From CAYJDG01 sp964368875 (GTDB lineage: Bacteria > Pseudomonadota > Alphaproteobacteria > Micavibrionales > Micavibrionaceae): DNA of 13,093 nt. The stretch is from assembly GCA_964368875.1 (NCBI GenBank), contig CAYJDG010000058.1, positions 1-13,093 on the forward strand, in the 5' to 3' direction. Shown here piece after piece: positions 1-7,213 of this stretch (its first letter is position 1; every line of letters starts with the position of its first letter). The position numbers and the translations under genes were made by a program. The notes under the pieces are model-generated. The model saw only the letters and a program-made list of their open reading frames with translations. It had not been told where the DNA came from and made no database searches.

Positions 1-1082
1 GGCGTGACTGCATCGCGCCGCGCGTCCTCGGCGGAAGAATCGATCAGCTTCTCGGGCATGCTGTACAGAAAGCCCAGCCAGCGCCAGCGCACTTCGGTTG
101 GGTCATCGACACTGGGAACCGGCAGGGTGCAGTTCACGCGCCCGCGCGTATCATCAAAGCCTCTGGGAAATCTGATTTCAACGCGGTTATGACCGAGACG
201 CTGCAAGGTCAGTTGGCCGATGCCGGACGCGAAACACGTCATCTTGGTCAGGTCTTCGGCGGTTATCGCCTGTGCGACCGTGAAGCCGGGGAAGGGCGGG
301 TTGACGGTGAGCAAAGATGAGGACGGTTCGAGATCGCTGACTGGAAAAGGTAACGCCTGAGAGGTCATGCGGAAGCGGTCGAGATCGGCTACATCTTCAG
401 TCATCGTGAAACGCGGCAAGGCCAGACGGTCCGCTCCTGCGTAGATAACTCCGGACTGCTGGCCAAAGGCGGCCTTGAACCCATGCTGGTCGATCAGGGC
501 TTTATAGTCCGGGGAGTACTCGCCGTACGGATAGGCAAAAAAGGCGGCCTCCTGCTTGAATTCCTCACGAAAACGGGCTTTGGCGTGGTTCAGGTCTTCG
601 GTAAGCTTCTCTGTGCTCAAGTAACCGGTATGCGTATAGGTATAAGCCGTCAGGCCGAGCGTTACACCCGGTTTAGCCGCGAGGGAGCGCAAATCATCCC
701 AGCTCACCGTGCCACCGGCATCAAACTGGCCGGGCGAGATAAATAAAGTGAAGGGAAGTTTCTTTTCCAGCAGCAGCGGAGCGATGGTGTGCACGAAGTT
801 ATAATCGATCTGGTCGAAGGTCAGCGCGATGCTGCGTTTAGGCTGGGTGCGTTCGCCTATCACATCAGCCAGAGGGCGGACTGTGGTATCGCCGCTGGTG
901 AGTTCATCTATCTGTGCACGGAAACTCTCCATGGTCAGTGCATCATCGTCATCCTCAGTGCCAATGGTGGCATAACTGTAGACGACGGCGGCAGAGCTGT
1001 CCTCGGGTAGGGTTCCTGCCAGCGCCGGGGTGAGATTCATCAGGGCGAGGGCGGAAAAGAGCGTTAACAGCTTGAAGTGCAT
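1..1082 (-). CDS. Secreted NodB-like polysaccharide deacetylase-family protein, C-terminus cut by window edge, metal site degenerate
   Basis: The reading frame from ATG 1082 runs 360 codons without a stop to the window edge, so the C-terminus is missing. Residues 1-22 form a Sec signal peptide (basic HFK, hydrophobic core, ALA cleavage site), which supports this start and a periplasmic or exported product. Residues about 83-240 resemble a NodB deacetylase domain. Visible motifs are LTFDQ (D90, Q91), YTYTH (Y147 to H151), the well-kept FAYPYGEY near 182-189, and LPRF near 222. In active family members motif 1 is TFDD and motif 2 is HxxxH, so one metal-binding Asp and one metal-binding His appear replaced by Gln and Tyr. 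Residues about 265-345 look like an added beta-rich domain with two cysteines (C283, C318) that could form a disulfide. It is divergent from tsaB and next to an alginate locus, so a polysaccharide-related role is inferred. It may bind rather than deacetylate. Confidence 0.8.
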   Translation of the reverse strand, partial: MHFKLLTLFSALALMNLTPALAGTLPEDSSAAVVYSYATIGTEDDDDALTMESFRAQIDELTSGDTTVRPLADVIGERTQPKRSIALTFDQIDYNFVHTIAPLLLEKKLPFTLFISPGQFDAGGTVSWDDLRSLAAKPGVTLGLTAYTYTHTGYLSTEKLTEDLNHAKARFREEFKQEAAFFAYPYGEYSPDYKALIDQHGFKAAFGQQSGVIYAGADRLALPRFTMTEDVADLDRFRMTSQALPFPVSDLEPSSSLLTVNPPFPGFTVAQAITAEDLTKMTCFASGIGQLTLQRLGHNRVEIRFPRGFDDTRGRVNCTLPVPSVDDPTEVRWRWLGFLYSMPEKLIDSSAEDARRDAVT

Positions 1083-1120
1083 GATGTGGTGACTATAATT
1101 CGTGCAACTCAAGGAGACAA
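1072..1120. promoter_or_regulatory. Back-to-back promoters sharing one -10 region (deacetylase-like gene and tsaB)
   Basis: On the plus strand TTGAAG (1072-1077) and a perfect TATAAT (1094-1099) are 16 bases apart and would start tsaB transcription near 1106. On the minus strand TTGTCT (1115-1120) and TATAGT (1092-1097) are 17 bases apart and would start transcription near 1085, only about 3 bases before the deacetylase-like ATG at 1082. The two -10 boxes overlap, and the tsaB -35 lies inside the other gene's first codons. Both matches fit a sigma-70 type promoter. The assignment is by eye from base matches and spacing. Confidence 0.5.
1111..1116 (+). promoter_or_regulatory. Ribosome binding site that fixes the tsaB TTG start
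   Basis: AAGGAG lies 8 bases before TTG 1125. An in-frame GTG at 1077 would give a longer protein, but it has no such site, lies upstream of the likely transcription start near 1106, and would add 16 residues before the family's usual beginning (MKILAFDTS). The TTG start is therefore preferred. Confidence 0.7.
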
Positions 1121-1124
1121 GGTT

Positions 1125-1724
1125 TTGAAAATACTGGCCTTTGATACCTCTGTTTCAGGCTGCACGGTCGCGGTCGTCGATACAGTGGCGGATGCGTCAT
1201 GGACCGAGCAGGTCATCACCGACCGTCGCCAGGCTGAAATCCTCGTTCCGATGATCGAAAGCGTTATGAAACAGGCGGGTCTCGAATTCGCTGACCTCGA
1301 CCGTATTGCCGTGACGGTTGGGCCTGGCTCGTTCACCGGGGTGCGTATCGGCTTGTCGACAGCGCGGGCGCTAGCTGTGGCCGCTGAGAAGCCTTTGATC
1401 GGTGTCACGACGCTGGAGGTTCTGGCCGCGATGAGGGCAACGCTGCCAGTGCTGGCGCTGGTTGACACAAAGCGTAACGATTTTTATGGGGGATCATTTG
1501 GCCCCGGCGGCGTTTCTCTTGAGGCGGCGCGGATCTGGTCTGCGGACGAGGTCGACGCTGCCCGGCTTGCGGGCACGTATACCCTTATTCAGGAAACTCC
1601 TGATGCGGTGGTACTGGCCCGGCTTGCGGCTGAAAGTAGGGTCAGCGGGGCTGAAATTGTCCCGGTTTACCTGCGGGAGGCCGAAGTAAGTGTTTCGAAA
1701 CGCATAGCCCCAGTGGCTGTTTAA
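1125..1724 (+). CDS. tsaB: tRNA threonylcarbamoyladenosine biosynthesis protein TsaB
   Basis: TsaB is the ASKHA-fold partner that works with TsaD and TsaE in the cytoplasm to attach the threonylcarbamoyl group to A37 of tRNAs reading ANN codons. The protein begins with ILAFDTSVSGCTVAVV, the typical first strands of the fold. It carries the diagnostic VGPGSFTGVRIGLSTARALA segment and then LALVDTKRNDFYGG, which matches the usual D(A/T)(K/R)xxxxY region. From TTG 1125 it has 199 residues, slightly short for the family, mostly because the C-terminal part is compact. The neighbouring genes are unrelated to its function. No rimI-like gene follows, although tsaB-rimI pairs are common. It sits in a single-gene unit with its own promoter, and a 93-base gap separates it from algF. 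The family call is secure; the start rests on the ribosome binding site. Confidence 0.93.
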   Translation: MKILAFDTSVSGCTVAVVDTVADASWTEQVITDRRQAEILVPMIESVMKQAGLEFADLDRIAVTVGPGSFTGVRIGLSTARALAVAAEKPLIGVTTLEVLAAMRATLPVLALVDTKRNDFYGGSFGPGGVSLEAARIWSADEVDAARLAGTYTLIQETPDAVVLARLAAESRVSGAEIVPVYLREAEVSVSKRIAPVAV

Positions 1725-1755
1725 ACCGCGTTTTGCGGCACTGCAAAAAAGCCAG

Positions 1756-1784
1756 TTGTACAACCCTCCCGGACGCGTTAAAAA
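1756..1784 (+). promoter_or_regulatory. Possible algF-algI promoter with a short palindrome
   Basis: The gap between tsaB and algF holds TTGTAC (1756-1761) and, 17 bases on, TAAAAC (1779-1784), a moderate sigma-70 match that would give a leader of about 27 bases. The -35 lies inside the perfect palindrome GTTGTACAAC (1755-1764), a possible operator. No hairpin followed by a T-run is visible after tsaB, so read-through from tsaB cannot be excluded. Confidence 0.3.
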
Positions 1785-1817
1785 CAGGCGTTTCGGCAAC
1801 CTTAAGGAATATGAGAA

Positions 1818-2477
1818 ATGATCCGTTTTTCGATGATACTGGCGCTGGCCCTGCTGGTCGCTCCTGTTGCTGCCTTTGCAGACAATCAGGATGAAGGGCT
1901 TTATGACCCGGTTGCCCCGGCAGGTTCGGCGTTCGTGCGCTTTATCAGTGTCGATCCATCCCTGAAAGACGGCGATGACTCGCCAACCGTCAATGGCAAG
2001 GAATATGACTCCGTCCCGTTCGCAACTGTCTCGCCGTATTTCGTTATTCCACAGGGCGAACTGAAAACGACGTTCCATGAAGCCTCGACAACGGCTAAAG
2101 CCGAGTCCGGGAAATTCTACACGCAAGTTCTGCGAGGTGACCGGATCGTTACGCTGACCGACACGCTGGCTGATAAAAACCCGAACAAGGCACAGGTGAT
2201 CTTTTATAACCTGAGCGTCCATTCCGCCGTCTCGCTGAAAACTGCCGACGGCTCAGTAGCCATCACCCAGCAGCCAGTTAAAGCTGACTCCGAAGCGGCC
2301 CGCTCGGTCAACGCCATCAAGCTTGAGTCCACGGTGTATGCCGGTGACAGCAAGCTTGCATCTGTGCCGTCGCTGGTCCTGGAACGCGGCAAAGCCTATG
2401 CCATCGTTCTGCTCAGTGAAGCAGACGGCGAGCCAAAAGTTGTGACCGCGCTCAGCCGCACTGATACCAATAAATAG
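1818..2477 (+). CDS. algF: Alginate O-acetylation protein AlgF-like, periplasmic
   Basis: AlgF is a periplasmic accessory protein needed for O-acetylation of alginate, with AlgI, AlgJ and AlgX. It has no known catalytic motif and is thought to help pass acetyl groups between partners. The 219-residue product starts with a clear Sec signal peptide (residues 1-21, core MILALALLV, cleavage after AFA). The mature protein opens with LYDPVAPAGSAFVRFI, which closely resembles the start of AlgF proteins. The rest looks beta-rich, in line with the two-domain beta fold of the family. AAGGA at 1804-1808 is 9 bases before ATG. algI follows after 28 bases, so the two genes probably share a transcript. Overall similarity outside the first 20 mature residues is hard to judge by eye; the adjacency to algI strengthens the call. 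Confidence 0.85.
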   Translation: MIRFSMILALALLVAPVAAFADNQDEGLYDPVAPAGSAFVRFISVDPSLKDGDDSPTVNGKEYDSVPFATVSPYFVIPQGELKTTFHEASTTAKAESGKFYTQVLRGDRIVTLTDTLADKNPNKAQVIFYNLSVHSAVSLKTADGSVAITQQPVKADSEAARSVNAIKLESTVYAGDSKLASVPSLVLERGKAYAIVLLSEADGEPKVVTALSRTDTNK

Positions 2478-2505
2478 ATACATCTAGCCTGAAAGTTATA
2501 CCGGT

Positions 2506-3951
2506 ATGGTTTTCTCATCTGCGATTTTTTTGTTTATCTTCCTGCCGGTCTTTCTCAGTATCTATTACCTGATACCTTTCAAGTACCGCTCCCTGTGGAT
2601 TCTCCTGGGGAGCCTTACTTTTTACGGGTGGTGGCGTGTCGATTTCATGTTCGTCATGCTCGGCGTCATCCTGTGGAGCTATCTGGTTGCGTGGAACATG
2701 ATCCGCGCCCAGAAAGCGACCGGGGTGGCCGAGGGTGAAGATGTTCCGCACACCAAGGCTGAAAAACGCTGGCTCTTTGCCGGGGTGACGCTCAACCTCG
2801 CGACGCTTGGGTTTTTCAAATACTTCAACTTCGGCGTCGACAGTATGAATATGCTGCTCAAGGATGCCGGGTTCCAGTCGATCGAAGCGATCCGGATTCT
2901 CCTGCCGATCGGGATTTCCTTTTATATCTTCCACGCCATCAGCTTCCTCGTCGATATTTACCGCCGCGATGCGAAACTGCCGAAAAACTTCTTTGATTTT
3001 GCCGCGTTCATTACGCTGTTTCCGCAACTGGTCGCAGGCCCGATCCTGCGCTTCAAGGATCTTGCCTACCAGTTCGAAGACCGCACCCACAGCATGGACA
3101 AGTTTTCACAGGGCGCGCAACGCTTCATGATCGGTTTTGCCAAGAAGATCCTGATCGCCGACACGATTGCGCCTTTGGCCGATGCCGCCTTTGCCTTGCC
3201 CAATCCGACTATGGCCGATGCGTGGATCGGCGCGATTGCCTATTCATTGCAGCTTTTCTTCGATTTCTCGGCCTATTCGGATATGGCGGTCGGTCTAGGT
3301 CTGATGATGGGCTTCAAGTTTATTGAGAACTTCAACCAGCCCTATATCAGTAAGAGCATCACGGAATTCTGGCGCCGCTGGCATATTTCGCTCTCCACAT
3401 GGCTGCGCGATTACCTCTATATCCCGCTCGGCGGCAACCGCGTCAGCAAGGCGCGTAATTATTTCAACCTAGTTATCACTATGGTACTGGGTGGTTTCTG
3501 GCACGGGGCCAACTGGACATTTGTCATCTGGGGCTTCTGGCACGGGTCGATCATGGCCATCGAGCGCGCTCTCGGCAACAAAGGCTCCCTCGACGAAGTG
3601 ATGCCGCTTGGCAAAGCGGTCGTCAAAATCGCTTTTACCATGTTACTGGTCGTGCTCGGCTGGGTGATCTTCCGCTCTGAAAATCTCGATATGGCTCTCG
3701 ATATGTACAGCGGCATGTTCGGCTTCAACGGCTTGGCCTTGAGCGACCAACTCGCATGGCAGGTCAAAGGTATGAGCGTGATCGCTCTCGTAGCAGGTCT
3801 TGCGCTGGTTTATCTTGGGCCTGTGTTAAGAAAGAACCTCAGCTTCGTGCCTCGCATTGCGGCAGAAGGGGCGCTAGCCGCCGTATTCCTGCTCTCGGTC
3901 AGCCGTCTGCTTGCAGAAAACTATTCGCCGTTCCTGTATTTCCAATTCTAG
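2506..3951 (+). CDS. algI: Alginate O-acetyltransferase AlgI (MBOAT family membrane protein)
   Basis: AlgI is an inner-membrane MBOAT protein that is believed to take acetyl groups from a cytoplasmic donor and move them to the periplasmic acetylation machinery. The product has 481 residues, somewhat shorter than the about 520 of Pseudomonas AlgI. It opens MVFSSAIFLFIFLPVFL, the typical start of the family, and has many hydrophobic segments. Diagnostic motifs include LPIGISFYIFHAISFLVDIYR, FPQLVAGPILRF, FFDFSAYSDMAVGLG, FWRRWHISLSTWLRDYLYIP (H293) and GGFWHGANWTFVIWGFWHG. The last carries H333, the MBOAT family's near-invariant catalytic histidine, so the enzyme looks intact. The site upstream of ATG 2506 is a weak ribosome binding match, so translation may depend partly on algF. 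Its stop codon shares bases with the stop of the convergent gene at 3948-4751. Confidence 0.95.
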   Translation: MVFSSAIFLFIFLPVFLSIYYLIPFKYRSLWILLGSLTFYGWWRVDFMFVMLGVILWSYLVAWNMIRAQKATGVAEGEDVPHTKAEKRWLFAGVTLNLATLGFFKYFNFGVDSMNMLLKDAGFQSIEAIRILLPIGISFYIFHAISFLVDIYRRDAKLPKNFFDFAAFITLFPQLVAGPILRFKDLAYQFEDRTHSMDKFSQGAQRFMIGFAKKILIADTIAPLADAAFALPNPTMADAWIGAIAYSLQLFFDFSAYSDMAVGLGLMMGFKFIENFNQPYISKSITEFWRRWHISLSTWLRDYLYIPLGGNRVSKARNYFNLVITMVLGGFWHGANWTFVIWGFWHGSIMAIERALGNKGSLDEVMPLGKAVVKIAFTMLLVVLGWVIFRSENLDMALDMYSGMFGFNGLALSDQLAWQVKGMSVIALVAGLALVYLGPVLRKNLSFVPRIAAEGALAAVFLLSVSRLLAENYSPFLYFQF

Positions 3952-4751
3952 GTAAAGCAGATTTGAATCAAGCGGTCGACGCCAGTATTCCTGTCGAGGA
4001 AGGCTTTGGTAAAAGGCACATTCTGGCCCACGACTGTTTTTAGCGCTGTAATAAGCGCGTTGGTAGCGCGGGCAGATTCAATATCTTTCTGGTTCAAAGC
4101 GAATATCTGTTCTTCCAGCTCAGGAGCGCTCATTGCGATCGTTCCTCCAAAGGCTGGAATGACAATTCTTCTGGCCTGCTCCATAAAATCAGGAGCGGTG
4201 GCAGGTGGCATGCTATCGACAATTCCAGCGAGCGTGGTCATATGAGAGTAATTACTCTCATCGATTTCCCTGATGCGTAACGCGATGTCTTTTGAAACGC
4301 GCATTTTGTAGTAACCCGGATTGCTGTCCATGGCTGCAATCAGAGTCACGACTTTTTGCGAAGATGCAAAAGCATGCGTCAGGAATTTTGCAGCGATGAC
4401 TTCAGGTTTGCAGCCGTGAACTCTCTCATCATCTGACACAACCAGTGTCCCATCAGTCTCTTCAAGCAAAAAGCTGTAACCTTGAGGGTGGATCAGGGCC
4501 ATAGTCGCGATGGACGAAAACAATCTGCTTTGCTCGTAACGCGGAATAATGCACCCTTGCGCTGCATCAAGGAGTTTTATCAGGCTGTGGTTTCTATCGC
4601 CGGGCAGCGGCTCCTGTGTTGCAGGGGAAACGATATAATCACGCAAAACTGTAGCTTCGGTTTGTCGTGCCTGGCGCAAAGCCGCAGCTTCCCTGAAGAG
4701 GTCACGGAATTTTTCTGTACTATGATGGGTAAAGAATTTTGGAACGATCAT
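3948..4751 (-). CDS. Unknown protein, paralog array member 5 (last gene of the unit)
   Basis: I do not recognise this 267-residue protein. It is one of five related proteins encoded in a row. It begins MIVPKFFTHHSTEKF with F15, F19 and EAA following, the shared N-terminal pattern. A middle segment LIKLLDAAQ is followed by DGTLVVSDD and then NPGYYKMRVSKDIALRIREI, which matches the array members at 6383-7213 and 7210-8031. The C-terminus has GQNVPFTKAFLDRNTG and then LIQICFT, very like the first array member. It has no signal peptide, membrane segment or enzyme motif, and looks mostly helical and cytoplasmic. AGGA lies about 10 bases before ATG. It is 12 bases from the preceding gene and ends in the same CTAG as algI. 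The gene is real by homology and spacing; its function is unknown. Confidence 0.85.
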   Translation of the reverse strand: MIVPKFFTHHSTEKFRDLFREAAALRQARQTEATVLRDYIVSPATQEPLPGDRNHSLIKLLDAAQGCIIPRYEQSRLFSSIATMALIHPQGYSFLLEETDGTLVVSDDERVHGCKPEVIAAKFLTHAFASSQKVVTLIAAMDSNPGYYKMRVSKDIALRIREIDESNYSHMTTLAGIVDSMPPATAPDFMEQARRIVIPAFGGTIAMSAPELEEQIFALNQKDIESARATNALITALKTVVGQNVPFTKAFLDRNTGVDRLIQICFT

Positions 4752-4763
4752 CCCGTCTATGTC

Positions 4764-5576
4764 CTAAGTGATATACTGCAAAAGATTTCTGATGTGGCGG
4801 TGCTGCATAACAAATGCTTCAAGCGGCGCGGGTTGCAGGGTGAGGTAGTCGCATAGTTTTCCTGCCAGTGCCGTATGCGCTTCGGCTGACTGCGCTTCCG
4901 CAGTATTGGCTTCCCAAAAGACGGTCTCGATTGTTTCCGGTGAAGCTCCAGCCGAATAGGAGTCATGCAAACGCAACTCTTCGCGAAAGACGGCGTTCTT
5001 TTCAGGGCCGGGCTGCATGCTCAGGCTCGGCAAGGCAACGATAAATTTTAGCAGGTTATCGGCGTGGTTACGCGCTGCGGCTATTTCCGTTTTCCTGCTG
5101 CCTTGCAAGTGTTCAGACCAGTACGATGTGTGCCATGCGATTACAGCCAATAATTGCAGCCCGCTATGCGCACCTTTGCCAGCACGAGTTAGCAACATAT
5201 CGGCTATTTCGATTTGCGTTTCAGGATCATCGCCAAGCTCGCTCACTACGATCTGGCCGCCCGTGTCCATACGCAGGTTGCTACAATTTGTGGAATTAAC
5301 GGCCATCATGCAGGCAACAGCGGTCTGTTTTGCTGCGACATTAAACCGTTGCAAAGAGAGATGGCGTGCGCTGTCCAGAAGCTCAACCAGTGCAACGTCA
5401 TTCTGCGTTTCCCTGATTTCAGGGTTGATAGGTTCAAGGAGACGCGTTGGTTCAAACAAATGATTGAGGCGCGCATGGATCGGCTGGCGGCCTGCCTGCA
5501 CGGCAGTAGCCTGACGCATAAAGAGGCCGCTAAAATCGGCAAGAGACTTTTGAACAAGATGTGCAGGTATCAGCAT
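4764..5576 (-). CDS. Unknown protein, paralog array member 4
   Basis: This 270-residue protein has the array's N-terminal pattern MLIPAHLVQKSLADF with F15 and F19, but the following EAA has become RQA. The middle has LVELLDSAR and then TGGQIVVSELGDDPE, aligned with the same region in its neighbours. The C-terminal motif is QPAPLEAFVMQHR followed by LLQYIT, a weaker version of the QxVPFTKAF motif in the first and last members. It appears more diverged than its flanking copies. It has no signal peptide or membrane segment and no recognisable catalytic motif. TAAGGA lies about 9 bases before ATG and overlaps the stop of the preceding gene's reading frame; the gap is 12 bases. It is probably translated from the same message as the rest of the array. 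Its function is unknown. Confidence 0.83.
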   Translation of the reverse strand: MLIPAHLVQKSLADFSGLFMRQATAVQAGRQPIHARLNHLFEPTRLLEPINPEIRETQNDVALVELLDSARHLSLQRFNVAAKQTAVACMMAVNSTNCSNLRMDTGGQIVVSELGDDPETQIEIADMLLTRAGKGAHSGLQLLAVIAWHTSYWSEHLQGSRKTEIAAARNHADNLLKFIVALPSLSMQPGPEKNAVFREELRLHDSYSAGASPETIETVFWEANTAEAQSAEAHTALAGKLCDYLTLQPAPLEAFVMQHRHIRNLLQYIT

Positions 5577-5588
5577 ATCGGTTTTTCC

Positions 5589-6389
5589 TTATGTCAGAAT
5601 AAATCCGCAGGATTTCAAAACGGTCTGCATGTTCCCCTTTTCCGCGACGAACCGGCGGGCGTATGGGGCATGTTCGGCAATGCAGGCGAGGGTGGCCTGA
5701 GCGATTTCCAGCTCGGCGGTGGCTGCGGCGCGGCCCGACATGGCGGCATTGAAAAGAATTTCTTCCACGCCCGCGGTGGATTTGTACATTTGCAATTTTT
5801 CGGCTGACAGAGCCTTGCTGGCGTTAAAGTTTGCAAAGTTTTCATCAGGAAACTCGCCGACCTGCTGTTTGACTTGAGCCGCTGCTTTTACGATCATCCC
5901 GGAAGAGGTCTGGATAAGAGACAAAGACTGAACCAATGCGGGCGGGAGTTGCCCGGATTTAAGCGCCTGGCTCCCAGCAACAATCTGTGCCAGCTGCGCG
6001 GTTATATCCGCTTGTTCTGCTATGTGCAAAAACTGATAGTAGGCGACTTGTTTATGGTCTTCGCCGATACGACTGAAGGCAAAGCTGTTATCAGGCAGAA
6101 TATCCACTTCTTCAAACATTTCAGGAGATTCGAGCAACAGGGTGGTAATAGGCACCTGATGGGTGGCATGTAGAAAACGCATTTTCAGCGAAAAGGCAAT
6201 CGTCGACACCAGATCATTGTAACTGTCAGTGCTGCCGCTGTCGGCGCGTGCGACCGTTTTAGGCCTGTACAGGTAATCATGTAGTGAGCTGCGCACGGTA
6301 TTCAGCGCTCTACGCGCCTGCGCTGCCTCTTTGAAGAGCTCAATGAAGCGTCCTGGTGTATGCGCTATGAAATTGAGCGGGATCAGCAT
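5589..6389 (-). CDS. Unknown protein, paralog array member 3
   Basis: This protein has 266 residues from ATG 6389. An upstream in-frame start at 6422 would add 11 residues, but the 6389 start gives MLIPLNFIAHTPGRF, which lines up exactly with the other members (M1, P4, F15, F19, EAA). It also produces a 7-base overlap with the preceding gene, so 6389 is preferred. The middle holds DNSFAFSRIGEDHK, matching the DxxGxxxVS region of the others, and then alanine- and glutamine-rich helices. The C-terminus is HAPYARRFVAEKGN followed by VLKSCGFILT, the shared C-terminal motif. The NPGYY segment seen in members 2 and 5 is not clear here. It has no signal peptide, membrane segment or catalytic motif. 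Function is unknown; overlap with its neighbour suggests translational coupling. Confidence 0.84.
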   Translation of the reverse strand: MLIPLNFIAHTPGRFIELFKEAAQARRALNTVRSSLHDYLYRPKTVARADSGSTDSYNDLVSTIAFSLKMRFLHATHQVPITTLLLESPEMFEEVDILPDNSFAFSRIGEDHKQVAYYQFLHIAEQADITAQLAQIVAGSQALKSGQLPPALVQSLSLIQTSSGMIVKAAAQVKQQVGEFPDENFANFNASKALSAEKLQMYKSTAGVEEILFNAAMSGRAAATAELEIAQATLACIAEHAPYARRFVAEKGNMQTVLKSCGFILT

Positions 6390-7213
6390 GGTGCAGGAGA
6401 CTCCAGATCCCGTATTCCGCATGCTTGCAGAACCTTAACGACCGCGGGTTGATCATGAAGATAAGTTTTAATAAAACGCCCTTGCGGTTGCAGGCAGTTA
6501 TAAGCTCTCGTCAATGTCATTATCAAAGACATAGAAGTTAGGATTTCGGTATAAATTGAATGTGTGAGTTCGATCTCGATGAGTTTTTGATCGAGCTGCT
6601 TAAAATCGCTGGAGTGATCGCGCAGCGAGGCCAGCAGGACCGCGCGCTCGTTATCCGGGCCTTGTGCTGTGCGCGGATCGGCATACATGCTGAAGGTCTC
6701 AAGTAGCTTATAGGCTCTTTCTTCAAGCCCGCGGAAGTGAACGGCCGCACTTTTAGGAATATGGGCCGTGTAAAACCCGGGTTCCTCGACGATAGCGCTC
6801 ACCAGAAGTTCTGCCCTGTGTAAACTGTCCACACCCTGTGTCACCAGATCAGCTGACAGCTTCCAGGAGTCTTCTGCGCTGATCGGGACGGTGACAAGTT
6901 GTCCTAGATCGTTCGCAACCAGCTGGCTGCAAAACTCTGGGGTGGTGATCAGGGTTGCTGCGTCGCTGAGTTGGTGAAAGGCGCTGGCATACATTCTGTT
7001 GATCATACTGCTTGCGTCCAGCAACAAGTCTAATTTCAGTTTAGGCTGTCTTGCAGTCACTGTTTCGAGTTCAGGCGGGTCTTCGATCAGGCGCGCGACA
7101 ATACCGCGCCATTCGAGCAACGTGCTTTCAGAGGCGGCAGCTTCCTGAAAGTTTGCTATAAACTTGGCTGGCGACTGGCTGTGATAGATGCGGGGAACAA
7201 GCAACGGGGTCAT
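6383..7213 (-). CDS. Unknown protein, paralog array member 2
   Basis: This 276-residue protein has the array pattern shifted by three residues: LLVPRIYHSQSPAKF starts at residue 4, with F18, F22 and EAA after it. The middle has LDLLLDASS, then DLGQLVTVPISAEDS, and EEPGFYTAHIPKSAAVHFRG, which matches the NPGYY segment of the last member. The C-terminus has QPQGRFIKTYLHDQ and VLQACGI, the shared motif, plus a short tail ending in cysteine. ATG 7213 overlaps the TGA of the preceding gene in ATGA, and GGAG is 8 bases upstream, so the start is well supported. A TTG at 7204 would align exactly with the other members' first methionine but lacks that spacing. It is soluble, probably mostly helical, and of unknown function. 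Confidence 0.85.
   Translation of the reverse strand: MTPLLVPRIYHSQSPAKFIANFQEAAASESTLLEWRGIVARLIEDPPELETVTARQPKLKLDLLLDASSMINRMYASAFHQLSDAATLITTPEFCSQLVANDLGQLVTVPISAEDSWKLSADLVTQGVDSLHRAELLVSAIVEEPGFYTAHIPKSAAVHFRGLEERAYKLLETFSMYADPRTAQGPDNERAVLLASLRDHSSDFKQLDQKLIEIELTHSIYTEILTSMSLIMTLTRAYNCLQPQGRFIKTYLHDQPAVVKVLQACGIRDLESPAPC

Noticed and set aside
1727..1750. Small hairpins after tsaB (CCGC/GCGG and TTTTGC/GCAAAA) as a terminator
   Set aside because: The stems are short (4 and 6 bases) and no T-run follows on the plus strand.
1494..2222. A 242-codon minus-strand frame across tsaB and algF
   Set aside because: It runs against two clearly identified genes and through the gap between them, with no recognisable domain.
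5214..5807. A 197-codon plus-strand frame crossing two array genes
   Set aside because: It is opposite two well-supported array genes and spans their junction. Its sequence has no recognisable family pattern.
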